A stretch of 26,786 bases of DNA, taken from JALZAA01 sp035316025. GTDB taxonomy: Bacteria; Actinomycetota; Acidimicrobiia; IMCC26256; JACDBD01. Every line of letters begins with the position of its first letter. Positions within the stretch are counted from its first letter, which is position 1. Below the pieces are notes generated by a model, which was not told the DNA's origin, did not search any database, and saw only the letters and a program-made list of their open reading frames with translations. Positions 20,829 through 26,786 of the stretch are shown piece by piece. The stretch spans positions 1-26,786 of the forward strand of contig DATFXL010000035.1 of the NCBI GenBank assembly GCA_035316025.1, in the 5' to 3' direction. Made by a program: the position numbers and the translations under genes.

Positions 20829-22253
20829 ATGGCAGCACCGACCGCCGAACGAATCAGCCAGCCCAGAGACACAGTGTCCGGCATGGAGATCCCCGGCTTC
20901 CGGGGCGAGCTGATCGCCGCCGAGCACGCTGACTACGACAATGCCCGAGCCGTCTGGAACGGCGCGGTCGATCGGCGACCCCGACTGATCGCCCGATGCA
21001 CCGGGACCGCGGACGTGGCCGCGGCCGTCAGGTTCGCCCGCGAGCTCAATCTCGAGATCGCCGTACGCGGCGGAGGCCACAACGTGGCCGGCACGGCCGT
21101 ATGCGACGACGGGATGGTCATCGACCTGTCGGCGATGCGCGCGGTCGCCGTCAACCAGGACACCCGAACGGCCGAGGTACAGGGTGGCGCCCTGTGGGGC
21201 GACGTCGATCACGAGACGCAGGCCCACGCCCTCGCCACCACCGGAGGCATCGTGGGCCATACCGGTGTCGGCGGCCTGTGTCTCGGCGGCGGCATCGGAT
21301 GGCTCATGCGCAAGCACGGGCTCACCGTCGACAATCTCCTCGCGGCCGAGGTAATCACCGCCGAGGGCGACATCATCCGGGCGTCAGCCCACGAGCACTC
21401 CGACCTGTTCTGGGCGCTGCGAGGCGGCGGCGGGAACTTCGGCGTCGTGAGCGCGTTCCGGTTCGCCTTGCACCCGGTCGGTCCGTCCGTCACTGCGGGG
21501 CCTGTCTTCTGGACCGCGGACGACACCACCGACGTCTTGCGCTTCTATCGGGACTTCGTAGCCGACGCGCCCGACGAGCTCGGGACCGTCGTCCGGCTCG
21601 GCACGATCCCGCCTCTACGCGACATCAGCAACGAGTTGCACTTCAAACCGGCGATCGCAGTTACCTGCTGCTACGCCGGTCCCGTGGACGACGGTGAACG
21701 AGCCGTTCGCGCGCTGCGCCAGTTCGGGAGCCCCCTCGTGGACCTGGTCGGACCCACCCGTTACGTCGACCACCAGAGCAGCATCGACGACACCGTCCCT
21801 CACGGATGGCACTACTACTGGAAAGCCACCGATCTCACGGGTCTGTCCGACGACGTCATCGACGTCGTCGCCGCGCGCGCCTATCGCGCCAGCTCGCCCA
21901 GGTCATACGCAGCAATGTTCCACATGGGTGGAGCGGTTGCCCGGACCCCCCGCGATGCCACGGCGTATCCCCACCGCGAAGTCGCCCACAACATCATCAT
22001 CGACGCTGCTTGGCTTCCGGACCACGACACGCTCGGCACACGCGAAACCGCGTGGGCCAAGGCATTCCTCGAAGCCCTACAACCCCACAGCGCCGGCGTC
22101 TACGTGAACTTCCTCGACCGCGACGACGACACGAGCCGAGTTCGCGAAGCCTACGGCGACGACACCTATCAGCGGCTTGCCGAGATCAAGGCGAAGTACG
22201 ACCCCGAGAACGTGTTCCACAACAACAAGACCATCCAGCCGAGAGAGGGATAG
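20829..22253 (+). CDS. FAD-binding oxidoreductase, PCMH/berberine-bridge-like
   Basis: Flavoprotein oxidase or dehydrogenase of 474 residues. The PCMH-type FAD domain contains IAVRGGGHNVAG with His84, the site for 8-alpha-histidyl FAD attachment, and GHTGVGGLCLGGGIGWL at about 143-159. The position of the second attachment cysteine of berberine bridge enzymes (GxCPxVG) is Val here, so FAD is probably singly linked. The berberine-bridge C-terminal motif is present as KYDPENVFHNNKTIQP. No signal peptide. Typical substrates of such enzymes are sugars, alcohols or secondary metabolites; none can be assigned. ATG 20829 has GGAGGGG four bases upstream; ATG 20883 is an alternative that starts closer to the domain. 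Controlled probably by the divergent HxlR regulator. Confidence 0.92.
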   Translation: MAAPTAERISQPRDTVSGMEIPGFRGELIAAEHADYDNARAVWNGAVDRRPRLIARCTGTADVAAAVRFARELNLEIAVRGGGHNVAGTAVCDDGMVIDLSAMRAVAVNQDTRTAEVQGGALWGDVDHETQAHALATTGGIVGHTGVGGLCLGGGIGWLMRKHGLTVDNLLAAEVITAEGDIIRASAHEHSDLFWALRGGGGNFGVVSAFRFALHPVGPSVTAGPVFWTADDTTDVLRFYRDFVADAPDELGTVVRLGTIPPLRDISNELHFKPAIAVTCCYAGPVDDGERAVRALRQFGSPLVDLVGPTRYVDHQSSIDDTVPHGWHYYWKATDLTGLSDDVIDVVAARAYRASSPRSYAAMFHMGGAVARTPRDATAYPHREVAHNIIIDAAWLPDHDTLGTRETAWAKAFLEALQPHSAGVYVNFLDRDDDTSRVREAYGDDTYQRLAEIKAKYDPENVFHNNKTIQPREG

Positions 22254-22262
22254 AGCCGGCTA

Positions 22263-22277
22263 CGCGTCGTCGACGCG
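22263..22277. terminator. Stem-loop between convergent flavin oxidase and etfA
   Basis: CGCGTC-GTC-GACGCG is a 6-bp GC-rich stem with a 3-nt loop in the 26-bp gap between the two convergent stops. No U-tract on either side; a weak bidirectional terminator is possible. Confidence 0.3.
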
Positions 22278-22279
22278 GG

Positions 22280-23248
22280 TCAGGTCTTGGCTTTCAGTGC
22301 CTCGATGAGCTTCGGCACGACCTTTGACGCATCACCGACGACACCGAGGTCGGAGACGCTGAAGATGGGCGCCTCCGGGTCCTTGTTGATGGCGATGATG
22401 TTGTCGGATCCCTTCATGCCGACCATGTGCTGGGTGGCGCCTGAGATGCCGATGGCGATGTAGACCTTCGGCTTGACCGTCTTGCCGGTCTGGCCGACCT
22501 GCTTCGAATAGGGCACCCAGCCGGCGTCGACGATCGCGCGTGAGGCGCCCGACGCGCCCTTGAGGATGTTCGCCAGCTCCTCGACGAGCGGCTCGTAGTT
22601 CTCGGCGCTGCCGAGCCCGCGCCCGCCCGACACGACGACCTCGGCGTCCTCGAGCTTCGGCCCCTCCTGCTGCTCCACGTGGTGGTCGAGCACCTGCGCC
22701 TCGGCGGCCCGGCCGGCGTCGACGTTGCCCACCGTCGCCACCTCGGCGGCGCCGCCACCGCTGGGCTCGGCCGCGAACGACTTGGGCCGGATGCCGGCGA
22801 GATACGGCTTCTCGCTCCGGAACGCGGTCGTCACGATCGTGTTGCCGCCGAAGACCGCAGTGCTGACGGTCACCGTGTCGCCGTCGACCTCGACGCCGCT
22901 CCCGTTGGTGAGCACCGGCCGGTCGAGCTTGACCGAGAGGCGGCCCATCGCGTCACGCCCGTCGTAGCTCTGCGCGAAGAGGATCAGGTCCGGCTGCTCC
23001 TGCCCGACCAGGCGCGCCAGTAGCGCGCCGCCGACGACACCGCTCAAGGACGAGCCGTGATCGGCCGCGTGGACCTTGGTCGCCCCGTACTCGCCGAGTT
23101 GCGGTGCGATCGTGTCGGCGTCGGCGCCGGCATACACCGCCTCGATGGTGTCGCCCAGCTCTCGCGCCTTGGTGAGCAGCTCCAGGGTCGCCGAGCTGGC
23201 CTTGCCGTCCTCGCCCTCGGCGAACACCCATACCTTCGGAAGCGTCAT
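22280..23248 (-). CDS. etfA: Electron transfer flavoprotein subunit alpha
   Basis: FAD-carrying subunit of the ETF heterodimer, 322 residues, which takes electrons from acyl-CoA dehydrogenases and hands them to a quinone reductase. The N-terminal ETF domain spans about 1-190. The C-terminal FAD domain carries the family signature VVVSGGRGLGSAENYEPL (about 205-221), then YSKQVGQTGKTVKP (247-260), GISGATQHMVGMKGSDNIIAINKD (268-290, seen in parts) and APIFSVSDLGVVGD. All usual FAD-contact motifs are intact. ATG 23248 has AGGAG seven bases upstream. It lies 20 bp downstream of etfB, the normal actinobacterial order, so the two form an operon. The acyl-CoA dehydrogenase at 26188 is a likely electron donor. 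Confidence 0.97.
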   Translation of the reverse strand: MTLPKVWVFAEGEDGKASSATLELLTKARELGDTIEAVYAGADADTIAPQLGEYGATKVHAADHGSSLSGVVGGALLARLVGQEQPDLILFAQSYDGRDAMGRLSVKLDRPVLTNGSGVEVDGDTVTVSTAVFGGNTIVTTAFRSEKPYLAGIRPKSFAAEPSGGGAAEVATVGNVDAGRAAEAQVLDHHVEQQEGPKLEDAEVVVSGGRGLGSAENYEPLVEELANILKGASGASRAIVDAGWVPYSKQVGQTGKTVKPKVYIAIGISGATQHMVGMKGSDNIIAINKDPEAPIFSVSDLGVVGDASKVVPKLIEALKAKT

Positions 23249-23268
23249 GCGTCGTCTCCTGGGGTGAT

Positions 23269-24051
23269 CTAGATGACCTTGAGCTGCTCGAGGAAGGCGA
23301 CGATCCGCGCGTGGGCGTCGCCCTCGTCCTCGATCTTCTCGCCCGCCTGCCGCTCAGGCGCCGCCTCGACGGACGTGATCTCCTGACGGGCGCCCTTCCA
23401 ACCGACGTCGTCCTCCGACAGTCCGAGGTCGGCCACCTTGGCGTTGTCGACGGGCTTGTTCTTGGCCGCCATGATCCCCTTGAAGGACGGATAGCGCGGC
23501 TCGACGACGCCGGCCGTCACGCTCACGACCGCGGGCAGCGACGACTCGACGACGTCGTAGCCGGCTTCGGTCTGGCGCTGGATCTTCACCTTGCCGTCGC
23601 CGACTTCGATGTGCTTCGCGAACGTCAGCGACGGCCACCCGAGCAGCTCGGCCACCTGCTCCGGCAGCGTCCCCGTGTACCCGTCGGTGGACTCCGTAGC
23701 CGTGATCACGAGATCCGTCTCGCCGGCGCGTTCCACCGCCTTGGCGATCACCTTCGCCGTGGAGAGCGCGTCCGAGCCTTGCAGGACCGGATCGGACACG
23801 AGGACGGCCTTGGCGGCGCCCATGGCAAGCGCCGTGCGCAGCCCCGAGACCTCGTCGTTGGGGGCCATCGAGATGAGCGTCACTTCGCCGTCTCCGGCGT
23901 TGTCGACGAGCTGGAGCGCCATCTCGACGCCGTAGCTATCGGAGTCGTCGAGGATGAGCTTGCCCTCGCGCTTGAGCGTCTTGGTCTCGGGGTCGAGCTC
24001 ACCCGGCGTGGCCGGGTCAGGGATCTGCTTCACGCAGACGGCGATGTTCAT
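23269..24051 (-). CDS. etfB: Electron transfer flavoprotein subunit beta
   Basis: AMP-binding subunit of ETF, 260 residues. Hallmarks: N-terminal VCVKQIPDP, the AMP phosphate loop TESTDGYTGTLP (119-130), and the family signature with the dehydrogenase-recognition loop VVEPRYPSFKGIMAAKNKP (182-200). Together with EtfA it forms the soluble electron shuttle from acyl-CoA dehydrogenases to the quinone pool. ATG 24051 has AGGAG close upstream. First gene of the etfBA operon and divergent from the MenJ-like flavoprotein across 107 bp, in which no strong palindrome was seen. Confidence 0.97.
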   Translation of the reverse strand: MNIAVCVKQIPDPATPGELDPETKTLKREGKLILDDSDSYGVEMALQLVDNAGDGEVTLISMAPNDEVSGLRTALAMGAAKAVLVSDPVLQGSDALSTAKVIAKAVERAGETDLVITATESTDGYTGTLPEQVAELLGWPSLTFAKHIEVGDGKVKIQRQTEAGYDVVESSLPAVVSVTAGVVEPRYPSFKGIMAAKNKPVDNAKVADLGLSEDDVGWKGARQEITSVEAAPERQAGEKIEDEGDAHARIVAFLEQLKVI

Positions 24052-24144
24052 ACCACTCCTGTTTGCCCAGAAAGGCCGTCGGTGATTCTGGCCCGCCCGG
24101 CCATCCCACGTCGAAGCGATCGGATCACGGGCCGGCCCCGGCGG

Positions 24145-24150
24145 TACCGT
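24145..24150 (+). promoter_or_regulatory. -10-like box TACCGT for the MenJ-like gene
   Basis: TACCGT is eight bases before GTG 24159, the same layout as at 9728 upstream of the phosphotransferase. It supports the GTG over longer in-frame starts and suggests a leaderless transcript. Confidence 0.4.
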
Positions 24151-24158
24151 CGGGCCCT

Positions 24159-25346
24159 GTGTCGGCGGGCGTCGATGTCCTCGTGGTTGGGGCCGGGCCG
24201 GCGGGCGCGGCGGCCGGCCTGGCCGCCCGGCGCCGCGGCCTCGACGTCCTCGTCGTCGACAAGGCGGCGTTCCCCCGTGACAAGACGTGCGGCGACGGCC
24301 TGACGACGGCCGCTCTGCGCCTCATCGAGCACCTCGGCGTCGACATCACCGCCCTTCCCGGGTACATGTCGGTACGGGAGACGGTCCTCGTCGCCCCCGA
24401 CGGCCGCCGCGTCTCGCTGCCCCTCGGCCGCGACGGCGACTACGCCGCCGTCGTCCCCCGCGTCGAGCTCGACGCCGCCATCGTCGCCACCGCCCGAGGC
24501 TCCGCCGTCGACGTTCGCGACGGCGTCGGCGTCACCGCCGTCGACACGAACGGCGACGGCGTCACCGCCACGACAACCGACGGCCCTATTCGGGCCCGCT
24601 TTCTCGTCGCCGCCGACGGTCACTACTCCTTCGTGCGACGTTGCCTGCGCCCGCCGGCACCGCCCGCGCTCGGCACGTGGCACGCGTTCCGTCAGTACTT
24701 CCGGGGCGTCGACGACCCCCGGCTCTACGTGCTCTTCGAAGCCGACCTGCTGCCGGGATACGCCTGGGTGTTCCCGTTGCCCGACGGGCGCGCCAACGTG
24801 GGATTCGGGGTGCTGCGTCGGCCGGGGACGACGGGCAAGGAGCTGAACGCCCGCTGGCGCGAGCTGCTCGGCCGGACGAGTGTGCGCACGATTCTCGGTC
24901 CCGCCGCCGAGCCCGAGGCGACGCACCGGGCGTGGCCGATCCCCGCTTCCTTCGAGTATGACGGTCTCGCCGACGGCCGCGTGCTGTACGTCGGGGACGC
25001 CGCCAACGTGGTCGACCCGCTGACCGGCGAGGGGATCGCGCAGGCGATCGAGACGGCGACGATCGCCGTCGACGCCATCGCCGGCGGCGAGCCCGACGAC
25101 GTCGGCGCGCGCTACCGGGAGAGCGTGCGCCGGACGCTCGGGCGCGATCTCCACTTCGCCGCCGCGCTCCAGCGCGTCCTTCGCTCCCGCCGCGGTGCCG
25201 CGCTCGCGGTGCGCACGGCCGGGCTCACGCCCTGGACCCGTCGCAACTTCGCCCGCTGGATGTTCGAGGTCTATCCGCGCGCGCTGCTGTTGACGCCCGA
25301 CCGCTGGCGGCGGGGCATGTTCGCCGGCACGGGCGCGTACCGCTAG
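24159..25346 (+). CDS. Geranylgeranyl reductase family flavoprotein (MenJ-like)
   Basis: FAD-dependent, membrane-associated oxidoreductase of 395 residues from the geranylgeranyl reductase/FixC superfamily. Motifs: dinucleotide loop GAGPAG (11-16), the family hallmark PRDKTCGDGLT (39-49) and the second FAD motif GDAANVVDPLTGEGI (279-293). In actinobacteria the closest well-known relative is MenJ, which saturates one isoprene unit of menaquinone; archaeal relatives reduce lipid isoprenoids. There is no C-terminal iron-sulfur motif, so it is not a classical ETF:quinone oxidoreductase, although FixC-type partners of ETF belong to the same superfamily and etfBA is divergent next door. GTG 24159 is set by the TACCGT spacing and the closeness to the first strand. 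The stop overlaps the ribosome site of the following GNAT gene. Confidence 0.88.
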   Translation: MSAGVDVLVVGAGPAGAAAGLAARRRGLDVLVVDKAAFPRDKTCGDGLTTAALRLIEHLGVDITALPGYMSVRETVLVAPDGRRVSLPLGRDGDYAAVVPRVELDAAIVATARGSAVDVRDGVGVTAVDTNGDGVTATTTDGPIRARFLVAADGHYSFVRRCLRPPAPPALGTWHAFRQYFRGVDDPRLYVLFEADLLPGYAWVFPLPDGRANVGFGVLRRPGTTGKELNARWRELLGRTSVRTILGPAAEPEATHRAWPIPASFEYDGLADGRVLYVGDAANVVDPLTGEGIAQAIETATIAVDAIAGGEPDDVGARYRESVRRTLGRDLHFAAALQRVLRSRRGAALAVRTAGLTPWTRRNFARWMFEVYPRALLLTPDRWRRGMFAGTGAYR

Positions 25347-25350
25347 GAGG
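25345..25350 (+). promoter_or_regulatory. Shine-Dalgarno overlapping a stop codon, decides a TTG start
   Basis: AGGAGG begins within the TAG stop of the MenJ-like gene and stands five bases before TTG 25356. It supports the rare TTG start and coupled translation of the two genes. Confidence 0.65.
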
Positions 25351-25355
25351 TTTGT

Positions 25356-26135
25356 TTGCCGCGCGCCCGGCCCGACACCGTGCGCCTGCTCGACGAGCTG
25401 GGCGCCAACGCGACGGCGGCGACCACCGTGCAGCTCCTCGACGGGTGGTTGCTCAGGGCGGCGCCCGAATACCCGTTCCGCCGCTGCAACTCGGCCCTGC
25501 CGTACCAGGGCGAGGGGATCGAGCTCGAGGCGCACATCGACGCCGTCGAGCAGTTCTACCGGGAGCGCGGCCTCCCGGTCCGCTTCCAGATGAGCCCGGC
25601 CGCACTCCCGGCCGGGCTCGACCAGACGCTGGAGACACGCCGCTACGAGATCGAGGAACCGACGCTCGTGCTCGTGGCCGACACGGAACGCGTCGTCGAG
25701 CACACCCGGCGCGACGAGGCTGCGGCCGTCACGGTGGGTGACGGCATCGACGAGTACTGGGTCGCCGAGTACGCGTCCGCCTTCAGTGGTGACGACACCG
25801 AGCGGGAACGGCTGCGTGCCTACGGGCACCTACTGCGCCACCTCGGTCCTGACGTCGCCACGGCCGTGCTCCCAATCGACCAGAGGCCGGCCGCGGTCGG
25901 CCTCGCCGTCCTCGAGCGAGGATGGACGGGCGTGTACGGGATGGGAACGCGCCGAGAAGCCCGTCGGCGGGGAGCGGCGACTGCCGTGCTGCAAGCGCTC
26001 GCACAGTGGGCGTCCAGCCGGCCCACGCCCCGCATGTACCTCCAGGTCGAGGTGACGAATGACGGTGCGCGCCAGCTGTACACCCGCGCCGGGTTCGAGA
26101 CGGCGTACCGGTACCACTACCGGACGTGCTCCTGA
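25356..26135 (+). CDS. GNAT family N-acetyltransferase with N-terminal extension
   Basis: Acetyltransferase of 259 residues. The C-terminal half (about 130-259) is GNAT: TGVYGMGTRREARRRGAATAVLQAL holds the acetyl-CoA pyrophosphate loop (R-R-x-G-A), followed by YLQVEVTNDGARQLYTRAGFE, the usual final helix-strand unit. The first half (LLDGWLLRAAPEYPFRRCNSALPY onward) resembles the N-terminal region of larger actinobacterial GNATs that may be a degenerate second acetyltransferase fold. Start is TTG 25356, backed by AGGAGG; no ATG or GTG suits. Directly follows the MenJ-like gene, so co-transcribed. Substrate unknown, no evident link to quinone metabolism. Confidence 0.87.
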   Translation: MPRARPDTVRLLDELGANATAATTVQLLDGWLLRAAPEYPFRRCNSALPYQGEGIELEAHIDAVEQFYRERGLPVRFQMSPAALPAGLDQTLETRRYEIEEPTLVLVADTERVVEHTRRDEAAAVTVGDGIDEYWVAEYASAFSGDDTERERLRAYGHLLRHLGPDVATAVLPIDQRPAAVGLAVLERGWTGVYGMGTRREARRRGAATAVLQALAQWASSRPTPRMYLQVEVTNDGARQLYTRAGFETAYRYHYRTCS

Positions 26136-26147
26136 GCCGGCACGGGC

Positions 26148-26169
26148 CGCTTGACCGTTCGGTCAAGCG
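26148..26169. promoter_or_regulatory. 22-bp perfect palindrome, TetR-type operator (copy 2)
   Basis: CGCTTGACCG and CGGTCAAGCG are perfect 10-bp arms around TT. The 16-bp core TTGACCGNNCGGTCAA is the same as at 4543-4564. Its TTGACC could be the -35 of the acyl-CoA dehydrogenase promoter, with AACACT 18 bp on and ATG seven bases later. TTGACC starts 37 nt before the ATG, the same distance as in copy 1 relative to ATG 4583. Confidence 0.7.
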
Positions 26170-26187
26170 ACAGGAACACTGCATGTC

Positions 26188-26786
26188 ATGAGCATCGACT
26201 TCACGCTTCCGCCCGACGTCGAGGAGACGCGTGCCCGCGTCCGCGAGTTCATGGACGAGGTGGTGCGGCCGGCGGAGGAAAAGGTCTACGCCAACGCGCC
26301 GAACGGCGAGCCCGACCGCTCCGACATCGTGCGGATGATCATCGAGCTGCGCCAGAAGGCACACGAGTGGAACGTCTGGCTGCCGCACATGCCCAAAGAG
26401 TGGGGCGGGCTCGGGCTCGGCATCACCGCCATGGCGTTCGTGTCGGCGGAGGCGGCCCGGACCACGTTCGGGCCGTTCATCCTCAACGCGCAGGCGCCGG
26501 ACGAGGGCAATCAGCACACGCTCTTGCACCATGCGAACGACGAGCAGAAGGAGAAGTACCTGCGACCCCTGCTCGAGGGGCGCGTCCGGTCGTGCTTTGC
26601 GATGACCGAGCCCGAGGTCGCCGGCTCCGACCCGACCGGCATCCGCACGATGGCCGTGGAGGACGGCGACGACTGGGTGATCAACGGCCACAAGTGGTTC
26701 ATCAGTGGGGCCAAGGGCGCGACGTTCGCCATTCTGATCGCCAAGACCGACCCGGATGCCGACCCGCCGCAGGCCTCGAACACCGC
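26188..26786 (+). CDS. Acyl-CoA dehydrogenase, 3'-truncated by window edge
   Basis: FAD-dependent acyl-CoA dehydrogenase; the first 199 residues are visible and the frame is open to the window end. It oxidises an acyl-CoA to the 2-enoyl-CoA and passes electrons to ETF. The N-terminal helical domain (ARVREFMDEVVRPAE, then LPKEWGGLGLG-like HMPKEWGGLGLG at 67-78) leads to the middle beta-domain with the flavin/substrate motif FAMTEPEVAGSDPTG (137-151) and INGHKWFISGA (165-175). The catalytic glutamate would be in the missing C-terminal half. The form is close to ACAD10/11-like enzymes, which pair with APH-like kinases such as the one at 9742. Preceded by a 22-bp palindrome shared with the DUF7064 locus. 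ATG 26188 is chosen; ATG 26183 runs into a stop at once. Confidence 0.95.
   Translation, partial: MSIDFTLPPDVEETRARVREFMDEVVRPAEEKVYANAPNGEPDRSDIVRMIIELRQKAHEWNVWLPHMPKEWGGLGLGITAMAFVSAEAARTTFGPFILNAQAPDEGNQHTLLHHANDEQKEKYLRPLLEGRVRSCFAMTEPEVAGSDPTGIRTMAVEDGDDWVINGHKWFISGAKGATFAILIAKTDPDADPPQASNT

Noticed and set aside
22455..22500. Sequence similar to the TTGACCG half-site inside etfA
   Set aside because: Only one half-site (TTGACCGTC), inside coding sequence and without the mirror half; not an operator copy.
24048..25829. Long open antisense frame on the minus strand (593 codons) across the MenJ-like and GNAT genes
   Set aside because: Arg/Gly/Ala/Val-rich composition with no recognisable motif, and fully overlapped by well-supported genes. 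It is an artefact of high GC third positions.

Overview
This is a gene-dense, high-GC bacterial chromosome segment, most consistent with Actinomycetota and plausibly an uncultured Acidimicrobiia-like lineage. The pointers are: an actinobacterial-type alpha-methylacyl-CoA racemase, a DUF6285/phosphotransferase couplet, a DUF7064-type protein, a MenJ-like reductase, an MMPL transporter, and several genes whose start codon lies 5-8 nt after a -10-like hexamer (leaderless-style starts). The lineage is inferred from gene content; there is no rRNA or tRNA here. No CRISPR array, insertion sequence, phage gene or plasmid gene was seen, and no gap longer than about 135 bp lacks a gene.

Layout. 1-5.6 kb: end-truncated aldo/keto reductase, histidine phosphatase, a convergent alpha-methylacyl-CoA racemase, two convergent SMP-30/gluconolactonase paralogues, and a DUF7064-like protein divergent from the second paralogue across a 22-bp palindrome. 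5.6-9.7 kb: ClC-type chloride transporter with two CBS domains, a divergent MarR regulator, and a DUF2207 membrane protein. 9.7-12.3 kb: APH-like phosphotransferase, DUF6285 protein, exodeoxyribonuclease III and a SnoaL-like protein, all on the + strand. 12.3-16.6 kb: an overlapping three-gene unit (MMPL exporter, TetR regulator, carotenoid-cleavage-type oxygenase) preceded by a tetO-like palindrome. 16.6-20.0 kb: a minus-strand run (DrrA-like ATPase, DrrB-like permease, GNAT, VOC) divergent from a MarR regulator. 20.0-22.3 kb: an HxlR regulator divergent from a PCMH-type flavin oxidase, with two abutting 21-bp repeats between them. 22.3-26.8 kb: etfB-etfA, a divergent geranylgeranyl-reductase/MenJ-like flavoprotein and GNAT, then an acyl-CoA dehydrogenase cut by the window end.

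How the genes fit together. The recurring themes are acyl-CoA/lipid oxidation (racemase, phosphotransferase, ETF, acyl-CoA dehydrogenase) and regulator-controlled handling of small hydrophobic or toxic molecules (MMPL/TetR, ABC/MarR, HxlR/flavin oxidase). Most regulators face their presumed target across a short spacer containing an inverted repeat. The most notable observation is one palindrome core, TTGACCGNNCGGTCAA, placed at the same distance from the DUF7064 gene (and its divergent SMP-30 neighbour) and from the acyl-CoA dehydrogenase more than 21 kb away. This suggests one TetR-type regulator, not identifiable here, controls both loci. No wholly new machinery can be demonstrated from sequence alone; the strongest candidates for undescribed biology are that regulon and the MMPL-TetR-carotenoid oxygenase unit.
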